In this document: positions 1-8,282 of the stretch, piece after piece | How the letters are laid out: every line of letters begins with the position of its first letter | How positions within the stretch are numbered: position 1 is the first letter of the stretch | From: JBIIUJ01 sp044340025 | GTDB lineage: Bacteria; Pseudomonadota; Alphaproteobacteria; Caulobacterales; Aquidulcibacteraceae | Assembly: GCA_044340025.1 (NCBI GenBank) | Contig: JBIIUJ010000041.1 | Span: 1 to 17,159 of the forward strand | Reading direction: 5' to 3' | Length of the DNA: 17,159 bases | Position numbers and translations under genes: made by a program | Notes under the pieces: model-generated | Seen by the model: only the letters and a program-made list of their open reading frames with translations | The model's database searches: none | Told to the model about the DNA's origin: nothing

Positions 1-1
1 A

Positions 2-142
2 GATCCGGACGCAACGCTCGATGCGGCCATCAAGACGGTGATGGAGACAATGAAGGCCGACCGCTCCAAGGAGCGCGTGACGGTCTACTACCTCCTCGCC
101 GCGCATTTCGGAAAAAAAGACCTGTTTGTGAAGAAGGCTTAG
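2..142 (+). CDS. DUF2853 family protein, 3' end only
   Basis: The window opens inside a reading frame that ends with TAG at 140-142 and gives about 46 C-terminal residues. The visible tail has a DxxLDxAI segment, then MKADRSKERVTVYYLLAAHFGK and a short basic end. From memory this pattern (small helical protein, 'K-DR-K-RVT-YYLLAEHFGK' near the C-terminus) is characteristic of the DUF2853 family, small cytosolic proteins of about 100 residues without an assigned function that are common in Alphaproteobacteria. The N-terminal half lies outside the window, so length and start cannot be judged. The next gene on the same strand begins 77 bases downstream. The family call rests on recognition of the C-terminal motif only. 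Confidence 0.7.
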   Translation, partial: DPDATLDAAIKTVMETMKADRSKERVTVYYLLAAHFGKKDLFVKKA

Positions 143-219
143 CCGGCCCGCCGCCCGCTCTTCGGTGACGGCGGCCGCGCTCATGGTCGCGCGGCGCGAG
201 GCGCACTAGGCTTCTGCGC

Positions 220-1680
220 ATGACTGCGCCCTTCTCCCTGCCCTTCACCACCTGCGCCAACTGGGTCGATGGCAAGCCGCTTGCGGCGGCCGATGCAGAG
301 CGCCTGCCTGTGATCGACCCTGCGACCGAGGCAGTGGTGGGCGAGCTTGTCGAGGCGACACCCGCAGATGTGGATGCCGCGGTGCGGGCCGCCCGGCGGG
401 CTTTCGACCATGGGCCCTGGCCGCGCATGAGCGTGGCCGAGCGCCAGCGCATCCTGCGCGCCATCGCCGATGCGATCGAGGCCGACGCCGAGGCGCTGGC
501 GGATCTGGAATGCCTGCATACCGGCATGCCGCTGGCCCAGATCAAGGGCATGCACATTCCGCGCGCGGCGCTGAATTTCCGCTTTTTCGCCGAATACATC
601 GGGCAGCAGTCGGGCGCGAGCTTCACCGACGCGCCCGGCATGATCACCTATGTCACCCGTCAGCCGATAGGGGTGGCGTCTCTGATCGCGCCCTGGAACG
701 TGCCTCTGGGGCTGGGCATGATGAAGACCGCCGCCGCGCTGGCCTTCGGCTGCACGGTGGTGCTGAAACCCTCCGAGTTCACGCCGCTTACCTTTCCGCG
801 CGTCGCCGCGCTGATGAAGGCGGCGGGCCTGCCCGATGGGGCCTTCAACCTCGTCAACGGGCGCGGCGGCGTGACGGGTCAGGCGCTGAGCGCGCATCCG
901 GGCGTGGACTGCCTCAGCTTCACCGGCGGCACCGAGACCGGTCGCGCCATCGGCATGGCCGCCGCCAAGGCGATCAAGCCCGCCACGATGGAGCTGGGCG
1001 GGAAATCCGCCAATATCGTGTTCGATGACGCCGATCTCGACAAGGCGCTCGAAGGCGCGCTGCTTGCGGGCTTCGCCGGCAACGGCCAGCAATGCCTGGC
1101 CGGTTCGCGGCTGCTGCTTCAGCGCGGGATCGCGGCAGACTTCACCGCCCGCTTCGTGGCGCGGGTGGAAGCGATGGTGGTCGGCCCGCCGCGCGACCCC
1201 GCCACACAGCTCGGCCCCATCCAGAACCGGCGGCATCTTGAGCGCATCCTGAGCTTTGTGGACAAAGCCGAGCAGGACGGCTGCGAGATCCTCACCGGCG
1301 GGCGGGCGGAGGGTTTCGAGACCGGCTTCTACATGCGCCCCGTGGTGGCGCGCGCGCCCGATAACGCCCGCGCCATCTGCCAGGAAGAGATATTCGGTCC
1401 CTTCGTGACGATCCAGGAGTTCGACACGGCGGAGGAAGCGATCGCCATCGCCAATGACAGCCCCTTCGGCTTGGTCAGCTATGTCTGGACGCGCGATATC
1501 TCCAAAGCGCTGTCGGCCGCCCAGGCGATCCAGGCCGGCGTCGTCTGGGTGAACACGCCCATGACGCGCGAGCTGCGCGCGCCCTTCGGCGGCTGGAAGG
1601 AAAGCGGCGTCGGCCGCGAAGGCGGGGACGCCTGCGCCGCCCTCTACACCCAGGAAAAAACCGTCACGATCCGGATCTAG
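220..1680 (+). CDS. NAD(P)-dependent aldehyde dehydrogenase
   Basis: A complete aldehyde dehydrogenase superfamily enzyme of 486 residues, the usual length for a soluble tetrameric ALDH that oxidises an aldehyde to the acid with NAD(P)+. Catalytic and cofactor residues are all present: Asn160 in APWNVP, Lys183 in LKPSE, the Rossmann FTGGTETG motif at 234-241, the general base Glu258 in MELGGKS, the nucleophile Cys292 in GNGQQC, and Glu390/Phe392 in QEEIFGPF. The ATG at 220 puts the ALDH fold at the normal distance from the N-terminus; a weak AGG lies about 9 bases upstream. There is no signal peptide, so the protein should be cytosolic. It stops 9 bases before the converging ptsP gene and has no pathway partner beside it, so the substrate is open. 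The general look (HTGMP, FFAEYIG) is nearest to the betaine-aldehyde / hydroxymuconic-semialdehyde type of ALDH, but this is an impression. Confidence 0.93.
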   Translation: MTAPFSLPFTTCANWVDGKPLAAADAERLPVIDPATEAVVGELVEATPADVDAAVRAARRAFDHGPWPRMSVAERQRILRAIADAIEADAEALADLECLHTGMPLAQIKGMHIPRAALNFRFFAEYIGQQSGASFTDAPGMITYVTRQPIGVASLIAPWNVPLGLGMMKTAAALAFGCTVVLKPSEFTPLTFPRVAALMKAAGLPDGAFNLVNGRGGVTGQALSAHPGVDCLSFTGGTETGRAIGMAAAKAIKPATMELGGKSANIVFDDADLDKALEGALLAGFAGNGQQCLAGSRLLLQRGIAADFTARFVARVEAMVVGPPRDPATQLGPIQNRRHLERILSFVDKAEQDGCEILTGGRAEGFETGFYMRPVVARAPDNARAICQEEIFGPFVTIQEFDTAEEAIAIANDSPFGLVSYVWTRDISKALSAAQAIQAGVVWVNTPMTRELRAPFGGWKESGVGREGGDACAALYTQEKTVTIRI

Positions 1681-1689
1681 CCGGCGCGA

Positions 1690-3954
1690 TCAGCCCAGCA
1701 GGCCCTGCGCGCGCGCCCAGGCTTCGAGGGGCGCACGCAGGTCGCCGGCTTGAGTGGCGAAGAGATCGTCGAGCGCAGCGCGCAGGCGGCCAGCCTCAAG
1801 CCGCAGCGCCATCCGCTTCACCGGCCCAAGCCCGGCCGCTGGCATCGAGAGCTGATCAAAGCCCAAAGCGATCAGGCAGGCAGCTTCCAGCGGACGGCCC
1901 GCCGCCTCGCCACACACCGAAATCGAGAGGCCGGCGGCGGCCGCCTCCTCCCGGATACGGGCAAGAAAGCTGAGGGCCGCGCATGAGAGCACGTCATAGC
2001 GCTCGCTCACCCGCGGATTGCCGCGATCGGCAGCGAAGAAGAACTGCATGAGGTCATTCGTCCCGATCGAGACGAAATCGGCCGTGCCCTTCAGAGCGCG
2101 CACGTTCCAGGCGAGGGCTGGCGCTTCCACCATCACGCCCACCCGGACTGCAGCGGGACCGGGGCGGCCGGCCTGCGCGTTCCAGGCGAGCTCGCGTTCC
2201 AGAAGGGCGCGCGCCCGGACGAATTCTTCCGGCGTCGCCACGAGCGGGAACATCACCGAGAGTGCTTTGCCAGCCGCCGCGCGCACCAGCGCCCTCAACT
2301 GGTAGCGGAGAAGGCCTGGCCGATCGAGCGTCATGCGGATCGCACGCCACCCCATGGCGGGGTTTTCCTCCCGCTCGGCAGCCATGTAGGGCAGCACCTT
2401 GTCGCCCCCGAGATCGAGCGTGCGGAACACCACCGGCCGGTCGCCCGCCGCATCCAGCACCTGGCGGTAGAGCTCGGTCTGGGCGCCAAGCCGCGGAAGC
2501 GTCTCGGAGACCATGAACTGGAACTCGGTGCGAAACAGGCCCACCCCTTCCGCACCGGCCTGAACCAGAGGCGCCACATCAAGAGCAAGGCCGGCATTGC
2601 CCAGAAGCGTGACGCGCCGGCCATCTGCCGTGATGCAGGGGGTGTCGCGCAGGGCGCTGAACGCCGCCTGTTCCTCCGCGCGAGCGGAGAGCCGCGTCTG
2701 GAACGCCTTGCGCACCTCGGGCTCGGGCCGCAGATGGGCATAGCCCTCGGCGGCGTCCACGATCACGGCGTCGCCGTCCTGAACCCGAGTAAGCAGGCCC
2801 GACAGGCGCCCCACCATGGGCACGCCGAGCGCCTTGGCCACGATTGCTGCGTGCGAGCCGCCAGAGCCCTCCTCCAGCAGCACGCCTTTCAGCCTGTCCG
2901 GCCCATACTCCAGAAGCTCGGCGGGGCCGATGTTGCGCGCCACCAGCACCATGGCCTCAGGCAAGGCGCGCCGGGGCGCGGCGTCGCCGCCAAGATGGCG
3001 CAGCAAACGGTTGTCGAGGTCTTCCAGATCGTGCAGGCGCTCGCGGATATAGGCGTCCTTGGCGGTCTGCATCCGGGCGCGGTGTTCGGAGCGGACCTGC
3101 TCGACAGCAGCCTCGGCCGTCAGACCGGCGCGGATCGGCTCGCGGAGGCGCCGCTCCCAGCCGCGATCGCTGGCGAGCAGACTGATCGTCTCCAGCACTT
3201 CATGGGAAACCCCGCCCATCCGCTGGCCTTCGCCGCTGAGAAGCCCCTCCAGCCCCGCGCGCAGGGCGGCGAGCGCCTCGTCGAGCCGGCGCTCCTCCGC
3301 AGCCGGATTGTCGCTGAAATAGCGGGTAGGCGGCACGTCGGGGTCGTGCAGAACCGCCTCACCGATGGCGAGACCGTCGGCAAAGCGCCGGCCCTGGATG
3401 CGGTCCGGACCCGATAGCCGGATGGCGACCCCGGAAAACGCCTCGCCAGCCACGAGATCGCTCGAGACCACGATCTCGGCGAGCACGGTGGCGATGGTCT
3501 GGAGGGTTTCGGCCTCGTCGTCCTCATACTGGCGCGCGACGCGGTTTTGCACCACCAGCACGCCAAGCAGCCGGCCGCGATGCAGCACCGGCACGCCGAG
3601 GAAGGCGCTGAACGGGTCTTCGCCCGTTTCCGGACGATAGGAAAAGCGCGGATGATGCGGCGCGTCGCGCAGGCTCAAAACCTCGGCGCTTTCCGCTATC
3701 AGGCCGACCAGCCCTTCGCCAGGCTTCAGCCGGGTGCGGTGCACCGCTTCGCGCTTCAACCCTTCGGTGGCCCAGAGCTCCAGCGAGCCGTCCTGCCGGC
3801 GGAGATAGAGCGAGCAGACGTCCGCCACGATGGATTGCGCGATCTGGGTGACGATCCGGTCGAAGCGCGCCTGTGGCGCATCGCCGGCCGCGAGCATCTC
3901 GCGCATATGGCGCAGGAGCAGGCGCGAAGAGCCGCCGAGGCCGGCGGCCGTCAT
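1690..3954 (-). CDS. ptsP: PEP-protein phosphotransferase of the nitrogen PTS (enzyme I-Ntr)
   Basis: A 754-residue enzyme I-Ntr that autophosphorylates from phosphoenolpyruvate and passes the phosphate to NPr and then EIIA-Ntr, a regulatory rather than sugar-transporting chain. Domains in order: N-terminal GAF sensor (about 25-165), the PEP-utiliser N-terminal helical domain (about 180-310), the swivelling phosphohistidine domain with His368 in GGSHAAIVAKALGVP, and the PEP-binding TIM barrel (about 430-725). In the barrel, Arg475 (LFRTEFQFM), ENPAMGWRAIR, SIGTNDLMQF and the active-site Cys681 (VCGEAAGRP) are all intact. The GAF domain distinguishes it from sugar-PTS enzyme I. In Caulobacter and Sinorhizobium this domain is known to sense glutamine and link nitrogen status to (p)ppGpp. 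A good Shine-Dalgarno (AGGAG read on the minus strand, 3967-3963) sits 8 bases before the ATG. The gene lies 103 bases downstream of lysC, a neighbourhood common in Alphaproteobacteria, and may share its transcript. Confidence 0.96.
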   Translation of the reverse strand: MTAAGLGGSSRLLLRHMREMLAAGDAPQARFDRIVTQIAQSIVADVCSLYLRRQDGSLELWATEGLKREAVHRTRLKPGEGLVGLIAESAEVLSLRDAPHHPRFSYRPETGEDPFSAFLGVPVLHRGRLLGVLVVQNRVARQYEDDEAETLQTIATVLAEIVVSSDLVAGEAFSGVAIRLSGPDRIQGRRFADGLAIGEAVLHDPDVPPTRYFSDNPAAEERRLDEALAALRAGLEGLLSGEGQRMGGVSHEVLETISLLASDRGWERRLREPIRAGLTAEAAVEQVRSEHRARMQTAKDAYIRERLHDLEDLDNRLLRHLGGDAAPRRALPEAMVLVARNIGPAELLEYGPDRLKGVLLEEGSGGSHAAIVAKALGVPMVGRLSGLLTRVQDGDAVIVDAAEGYAHLRPEPEVRKAFQTRLSARAEEQAAFSALRDTPCITADGRRVTLLGNAGLALDVAPLVQAGAEGVGLFRTEFQFMVSETLPRLGAQTELYRQVLDAAGDRPVVFRTLDLGGDKVLPYMAAEREENPAMGWRAIRMTLDRPGLLRYQLRALVRAAAGKALSVMFPLVATPEEFVRARALLERELAWNAQAGRPGPAAVRVGVMVEAPALAWNVRALKGTADFVSIGTNDLMQFFFAADRGNPRVSERYDVLSCAALSFLARIREEAAAAGLSISVCGEAAGRPLEAACLIALGFDQLSMPAAGLGPVKRMALRLEAGRLRAALDDLFATQAGDLRAPLEAWARAQGLLG

Positions 3955-4057
3955 GGCCTGTGCTCCTGGGTTGGGCGCGGGCGCAGGGGCGAGCGCAGTT
4001 CATGCTCAGCCGCCATGCTCCCTCCCCCTGCTTGCCCGTCGCGTCGCGCGCGCCTTC

Positions 4058-5302
4058 TCAGGCCGCGTCGAGACCATAAGCGGTGTGGAGCGCCCGCACC
4101 GCCAGCTCTGTATACTGCGCGTCGATCAACACGCTTATCTTGATCTCCGAGGTGGAGATATTCTCGATGTTGATGCCTTTTTGGGCGAGCGTCGCAAACA
4201 TCGTGCGCGCGACGCCGACGTGAGAGCGCATGCCGACGCCGATCACGGAAACCTTCGAGACATCGCGCCGGATCTGCACGGCTTCAAACCCGATGGCGGC
4301 CTTGCCGGCGTTCATGATGTCCTGCGCGCGGGTGGCGTCGCGGTCGGCCACGGTGAAGATCATGTTGACCGCGCCGGGCGTGCGCGCCTCGTTCTGGACA
4401 ATCATGTCCACGTTGACGCCCGCATCGGCCAGCCGACCGAAAATCTCGGCCGCGATGCCAGGGTGATCCTGAACGCCAAGCAGCGTCACTTTCGCCTCGT
4501 CGCGGGAATAGGCGATGCCGGAAACGATTTGCTTTTCCACGATGTCTTCCTCATCGCACACGATCGTGCCGGGATTGGGGTCGCCCGGCTCGACAAAGCT
4601 CGACAGCACGCGGACGGGCACTTTCTTGGCCATGGCCAGCTCCACCGAGCGGGTCTGAAGCACCTTGGCCCCTAGAGAAGCCATTTCCAGCATCTCTTCA
4701 TAGGAGATGCGCTCCATGCGCCGCGCCCGCTGGGTGATGCGGGGATCGGTGGTGTAGACGCCGTCCACGTCGGTATAGATGTCGCACCGCTCCGCGCCCA
4801 GGGCCGCCGCCACGGCGACGGCGCTGGTGTCAGAGCCGCCGCGGCCGAGCGTGCTGATCCGGTTGGCCGGATCGACGCCCTGGAAGCCGGGAATCACCGC
4901 CACCTCGCCGCCGTCGATCGCGGCCGCCAGCGCGTCTGCGGGAATGTCGGTGATGCGCGCAACAGAGTGGGCGTCATCGGAGCGCACAGGGATCTGCCAT
5001 CCTTGCCAGGAGCGGGCCGGCACGCCAAGCGCGCGCAACGCCAGCGCCAGAAGCCCCGTGGTCACCTGCTCGCCAGTGGCGACGACCACGTCATACTCAT
5101 CGTTGAAGGCTTGCGGGCTCAGCCCTTCGCCGGCCGCGCGGGCTAGGCCCACGAGCTTGTCTGTCTCGCCCGACATGGCCGAGACCACGACCGCCAACCC
5201 GCGGCCCGGCTTGCGCTCAGCCGCCACAAGCCGCGCAACGCGCCGTATGCGCTCCACGTCGCCGACCGACGTGCCGCCGAACTTCATCACCAGACGGGAC
5301 AT
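4058..5302 (-). CDS. lysC: aspartate kinase
   Basis: Aspartate kinase catalyses the first step of the aspartate family pathway (lysine, threonine, methionine, diaminopimelate), forming aspartyl-4-phosphate from aspartate and ATP in the cytosol. With the start at 5302 the protein has 414 residues, a typical length. The amino-acid kinase domain starts at once with KFGGTSVGD (7-15), carries the substrate region ATGEQVT and the TLGRGGSDTSA loop (151-161), and ends with DVDGVYTTDPR. Two ACT regulatory domains follow (about 270-335 and 350-412; NISTSEIKIS at 391-400), the site of feedback inhibition in this family. The frame stays open 35 codons further upstream, but those residues are Arg/Gly-rich, run into the ubiG side and do not match the family, so the Met directly before RLVMKFGG is chosen. 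It is divergent from ubiG (110 bases apart) and followed by ptsP. Confidence 0.96.
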   Translation of the reverse strand: MSRLVMKFGGTSVGDVERIRRVARLVAAERKPGRGLAVVVSAMSGETDKLVGLARAAGEGLSPQAFNDEYDVVVATGEQVTTGLLALALRALGVPARSWQGWQIPVRSDDAHSVARITDIPADALAAAIDGGEVAVIPGFQGVDPANRISTLGRGGSDTSAVAVAAALGAERCDIYTDVDGVYTTDPRITQRARRMERISYEEMLEMASLGAKVLQTRSVELAMAKKVPVRVLSSFVEPGDPNPGTIVCDEEDIVEKQIVSGIAYSRDEAKVTLLGVQDHPGIAAEIFGRLADAGVNVDMIVQNEARTPGAVNMIFTVADRDATRAQDIMNAGKAAIGFEAVQIRRDVSKVSVIGVGMRSHVGVARTMFATLAQKGINIENISTSEIKISVLIDAQYTELAVRALHTAYGLDAA

Positions 5303-5412
5303 GCCCAAACTCACCCCGGCCCGCATCGCCGATTGACGCCGGCCCCTTCCGGCCGACATGGGGCTTGTAGCCGGCCTTGCGCCGGGCTTGCAATGAAGCT
5401 GGAACAACCCCG

Positions 5413-6189
5413 ATGCCCAAAGCCGCCCAAGATACCCTCGAACGGCCGCGCGCCGCCTCCATCGACCCCGCTGAGGTGGAAAAGTTCGCGCGGATGGCTG
5501 CCGATTGGTGGAACCCGGACGGCAAGTTCAAACCGCTCCACAAGTTCAACCCAGTCCGGCTGGGTTTCATCCGCGATCAGGTCTGCACCGCGCTGGGCCG
5601 CGAGGCGAAGGCGGCGCGCCCGTTTGAGGGCTTGCGCCTGCTCGACATCGGCTGCGGCGGGGGGCTTCTGTGCGAGCCAATGACCCGGCTTGGCGCGGCG
5701 GTGACCGGGGTCGACGCCACTGAGGCCAACATCAAGACCGCCATGACCCACGCCGCCCAGAGCGGGCTGGCGATCGACTATCGCGTCGGCACAGCCGAGG
5801 GGCTGATCGAGGCGGGCGAACCGGCCTTCGACGTCGTGCTGAACATGGAAGTGGTGGAGCACGTGGCCGACCCGGCGGTGTTCATGCAGAACTGCGCCCG
5901 CCTTGTCGCGCCCGGCGGCGTCATGATCGTGGCCACCCTCAACCGCACCGCCAAGGCCTTCGCACTCGCCATCGTGGGCGCCGAATATGTGCTTGGCTGG
6001 CTGCCGCGCGGCACCCATGAGTGGAGCAAGTTCGTCACGCCCGCCGAAATCCGCACCGCGCTCGCCGCCGACTCCGGCCTGACTGTCGCGGGCCCGATCG
6101 GGGTTTCCTTCAATCCCGTGCTCGACCGCTGGAGCCTGGGGACCGATGCGGCGGTGAATTACCTGATGACGGCGCGGCGGGCGGCCTAG
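5413..6189 (+). CDS. ubiG: ubiquinone biosynthesis O-methyltransferase (3-demethylubiquinol / polyprenyl-dihydroxybenzene methylase)
   Basis: UbiG performs both O-methylations of ubiquinone synthesis using S-adenosylmethionine, at the cytoplasmic membrane face. The 258-residue product shows the UbiG signature before the fold (Trp32-Trp33 in AADWWNPDGKFKPLHKFNP). The class I SAM motif follows as LDIGCGGG at 77-84, with the acidic ribose-binding Asp101 in VTGVDA. The later blocks NMEVVEHV, LNRTAKAF, AEYVLGWLPRGTHEW and the C-terminal NYL segment are those of UbiG rather than of a generic methyltransferase. A TTG at 5377 in the same frame would add 12 residues, but the ATG at 5413 directly precedes MPKAAQ and is preferred; no strong Shine-Dalgarno is visible for either. 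The gene is divergent from lysC and followed by an intergenic inverted repeat. Confidence 0.95.
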   Translation: MPKAAQDTLERPRAASIDPAEVEKFARMAADWWNPDGKFKPLHKFNPVRLGFIRDQVCTALGREAKAARPFEGLRLLDIGCGGGLLCEPMTRLGAAVTGVDATEANIKTAMTHAAQSGLAIDYRVGTAEGLIEAGEPAFDVVLNMEVVEHVADPAVFMQNCARLVAPGGVMIVATLNRTAKAFALAIVGAEYVLGWLPRGTHEWSKFVTPAEIRTALAADSGLTVAGPIGVSFNPVLDRWSLGTDAAVNYLMTARRAA

Positions 6190-6197
6190 CGCGCCCT

Positions 6198-6281
6198 GTC
6201 ATCCCGGGCGAGCGATAGCGAAAACCGGGACGTGCTTGTGGAAAGGGTCGGGAAGCCGGGCGGCGTCCAGTCCCGGATGAC
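6198..6281. repeat. intergenic inverted-repeat element between ubiG and hldE
   Basis: The outer arms are GTCATCCCGGG at 6198-6208 and CCCGGATGAC at 6272-6281, reverse complements apart from one extra C in the left arm. Nested inside is a perfect 7-base pair of arms, CCGGGAC at 6225-6231 and GTCCCGG at 6270-6276. The unit fills most of the 123-base gap between ubiG and hldE. GTCATCCCGG-type palindromic units are, from memory, widespread intergenic repeats in many alphaproteobacterial genomes. Only one copy is seen in this window, so that it is a repeat family here is an inference. It could also act as a transcription or mRNA-processing structure after ubiG. Confidence 0.6.
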
Positions 6282-6312
6282 GCGGCCGCCCCCACTTGCT
6301 ACAGCCGGCGCC

Positions 6313-7770
6313 ATGAGCGCCGCCCTCGTTTCCCGCCTTGCATCCGCCCGCGTGCTTGTCGTGGGCGATGTGATGCTCGACGTGTTTGTGCGCGGCGACG
6401 TCACCCGCATCTCGCCGGAGGCGCCCGTGCCGGTGCTGCGGGCGCGCGCGCAGGTGCGCACCCCCGGCGGCGCCGGCCATGTGGCGCGCAATCTCCAGGG
6501 CTTGGGCGCGGCGGCGGGTTTCGTGGGACTGGTGGGGGAAGACGCCGCCGGCGCCGAAATCGCTGATCTGTTCCGGTCCGCCGCGGCCGGACTTGACGTG
6601 GATCTGATCGTAGACCCTTCCCGGCCCACCACCCGCAAGGAGCGGTTCGTTTCCTCCCTGCTTTCCACCCATCTGTTGCGGGTGGACTGGGAGGAGCCTT
6701 CGCCCGCCGCGCCTGCGATCGAGGATCGGCTGGTGGAAGCTGGGCTTGCGCGGCTCGATGAGGCGGGCGCGCTCGTCCTGTCGGATTACGCCAAGGGCGT
6801 CGTGACGCCGGGCCTTGCCGGGCGGCTGATCGCAGCAGCCCGCGCAAGGGGCGCGCCGGTGGTGGTGGATCCGAAGGGGGCGGACTGGACCCGCTATCGC
6901 GGCGCGGACGTGCTGACCCCCAACAAGGCCGAGCTGGCGACGGCGGCTGGAAGGTCCGGCTTCGGCGACGAGGACGCGCTTTTCTCGGCCGCCCGCGCCC
7001 TGATGTCGGCTCATGGCCTCGGGGCGATCCTGGTGACGCGCGGCGAAGAGGGCGCCAGCCTCGTGACCGCGCGAGAGGCCGTGCGCTTGTCTGCGCCGGC
7101 CCGCTTCGTGAAGGACGTCTCCGGCGCGGGCGACACCGTTACAGCCACAATGGCGGCCGCGCTGGCCGCCGGCCTGTCGCTCGATGAGGCCGCAGCGCTC
7201 GCCATGGCGGCGGCGGGCGTGGTGGTGGAAAAGCCGGGCGCTGCGGCGATTTCAGCGGGTGAACTCGCAGCCGCCCTGACGCGCAACAACCTTGGGGCCG
7301 GGAAGGTCGCGCCGTCCGCCGCCGTCGCCGCCGCACAGGCGGCAGACTGGAAGGCGCAGGGCCTGACCGTAGGCTTCACCAACGGCTGCTTCGATGTTCT
7401 GCACGCCGGGCATGTGCAGATGCTGGCGGCGGCGCGCGCGGCCTGCGACCGGCTGATCGTCGGGTTGAACGACGACACCTCCGTGCGCCGGCTGAAGGGC
7501 GCGGAGCGCCCGATCAACACGCTCGCCAACAGGGCTGCCGTTCTGGCTGGTCTGGAAAGCGTGGATCTGGTCGCGCCATTCGCCGAAGATACGCCGCTCG
7601 CCCTGATCGAGGCCATCACGCCCGGCGTGCTGATCAAGGGGGCGGACTATCGCCCCGAGGACGTGGTGGGCCGCGCCCATGTGGAGGCGCATGGCGGCCG
7701 GCTGGTTCTGGCCGAACTGGCGCAGGGCCTGTCGACAACGGGCATCGTGCGGGCCATCCGGGGCGGCTAA
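6313..7770 (+). CDS. hldE: bifunctional heptose-7-phosphate kinase / heptose-1-phosphate adenylyltransferase
   Basis: HldE makes two steps of ADP-heptose synthesis for the LPS inner core: phosphorylation of D-glycero-beta-D-manno-heptose 7-phosphate at C1 and, after GmhB, transfer of AMP from ATP. The 485-residue product has both halves fused. The N-terminal PfkB/ribokinase domain (about 10-325) has VVGDVMLD near its start, the substrate segment TPGGAGHVARNL, and the catalytic Asp274 in DVSGAGDT. The C-terminal nucleotidyltransferase domain (about 345-485) has TNGCFDVLHAGH with the HxGH motif at His364-His367, plus LIKGADY and a final LSTTGIVRAIR. The ATG at 6313 is chosen because the family begins shortly before ARVLVVGDVMLD; the open frame upstream runs through the inverted repeat. 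There is no strong Shine-Dalgarno. It ends 12 bases from a converging gene. Confidence 0.96.
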   Translation: MSAALVSRLASARVLVVGDVMLDVFVRGDVTRISPEAPVPVLRARAQVRTPGGAGHVARNLQGLGAAAGFVGLVGEDAAGAEIADLFRSAAAGLDVDLIVDPSRPTTRKERFVSSLLSTHLLRVDWEEPSPAAPAIEDRLVEAGLARLDEAGALVLSDYAKGVVTPGLAGRLIAAARARGAPVVVDPKGADWTRYRGADVLTPNKAELATAAGRSGFGDEDALFSAARALMSAHGLGAILVTRGEEGASLVTAREAVRLSAPARFVKDVSGAGDTVTATMAAALAAGLSLDEAAALAMAAAGVVVEKPGAAAISAGELAAALTRNNLGAGKVAPSAAVAAAQAADWKAQGLTVGFTNGCFDVLHAGHVQMLAAARAACDRLIVGLNDDTSVRRLKGAERPINTLANRAAVLAGLESVDLVAPFAEDTPLALIEAITPGVLIKGADYRPEDVVGRAHVEAHGGRLVLAELAQGLSTTGIVRAIRGG

Positions 7771-7782
7771 AGCCGGGACTGA

Positions 7783-8157
7783 TCAGTCCGCGAGGTCGAG
7801 CCGGCAGCGCTGGCCCAGCGACGGGCGAGCCGCCTCCACATAGGCGAGGCCCGGATAGGCCACCCTCAGGCGCGCCGCGATGAACAGGCAGAGATGCTCC
7901 AGCGTCGCGCGCTCCAAACCGTCCACTTCGTTCAGGACACGATCCTTCAGCGGGGCGACCGCCGCTTCCAGCGCTTGCGAGAGGCTGGCGAGATCGGCGA
8001 CCCAGCCAACCGATGCGTCCGGCGCACCGAGAACGCCGGCCTCGACCTCGAACGTATGGCCATGGGCGCGGTTGTAGTGCGCGCGCGCGCCCTCACCCTC
8101 CAGAAAATGGACGGCGGAGAAGGTCAGGCGCTGGGAAAGGAGCATCCGGCCAGGCAT
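7783..8157 (-). CDS. QueD/PTPS-fold protein lacking the usual catalytic residues
   Basis: A 124-residue protein of the 6-pyruvoyl-tetrahydropterin synthase / 6-carboxy-tetrahydropterin synthase (COG0720) family; it would be annotated QueD-like by similarity. The zinc histidines are present: His17 in FSAVH, and His32 and His34 in HGHTFEVE. The GWVADLASLSQAL stretch and a C-terminal Glu108 in YVEAARPS also align with E. coli QueD. However, by hand alignment the catalytic Cys four residues before HGH is Tyr28, and the Asp-His pair of LDHHYLND is replaced in LKDRVLNE (Lys71-Asp72-Arg73). It is therefore doubtful that it makes 6-carboxytetrahydropterin for queuosine; a different substrate or a non-catalytic role is possible. 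The start is either 8157 (AGCAGG about 7 bases upstream) or Met5 at 8145. It is alone on its strand, convergent with hldE and divergent from the hydrolase gene. Confidence 0.85.
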   Translation of the reverse strand: MPGRMLLSQRLTFSAVHFLEGEGARAHYNRAHGHTFEVEAGVLGAPDASVGWVADLASLSQALEAAVAPLKDRVLNEVDGLERATLEHLCLFIAARLRVAYPGLAYVEAARPSLGQRCRLDLAD

Positions 8158-8282
8158 GGCCGCGCCTGCTAGCGCTCCGGGACGCCCGGTTCAAGCAAGC
8201 CGCGCAGGATCGGACACACCCCCGCCCCTTGACCACAGGGCCAGCGCGCCCCTTTTTCTGCCAGGGGAGCCAACGACGGACG

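Noticed and set aside
143..219. GC-rich complementary stretches after the first gene as a terminator
   Set aside because: The possible stems around GCGGCC are short and interrupted, and no T run follows.
181..1236. A 351-codon minus-strand open frame opposite the aldehyde dehydrogenase
   Set aside because: Antisense to a complete aldehyde dehydrogenase with all catalytic residues; the composition is His/Arg/Gly-rich and no family is visible.
5303..5407. N-terminal extension of lysC to 5407
   Set aside because: The 35 extra residues are basic and unlike the family; KFGGTSVG normally follows within about ten residues of the start, which fits 5302.
5311..6018. A 235-codon minus-strand open frame over ubiG
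   Set aside because: It lies antisense to ubiG, whose UbiG-specific motifs are intact; composition bias explains the open frame.
8229..8234. TTGACC as a -35 box for the hydrolase gene
   Set aside because: No acceptable -10 hexamer lies at 16-18 bases, and GC-rich alphaproteobacterial promoters cannot be called from one hexamer.
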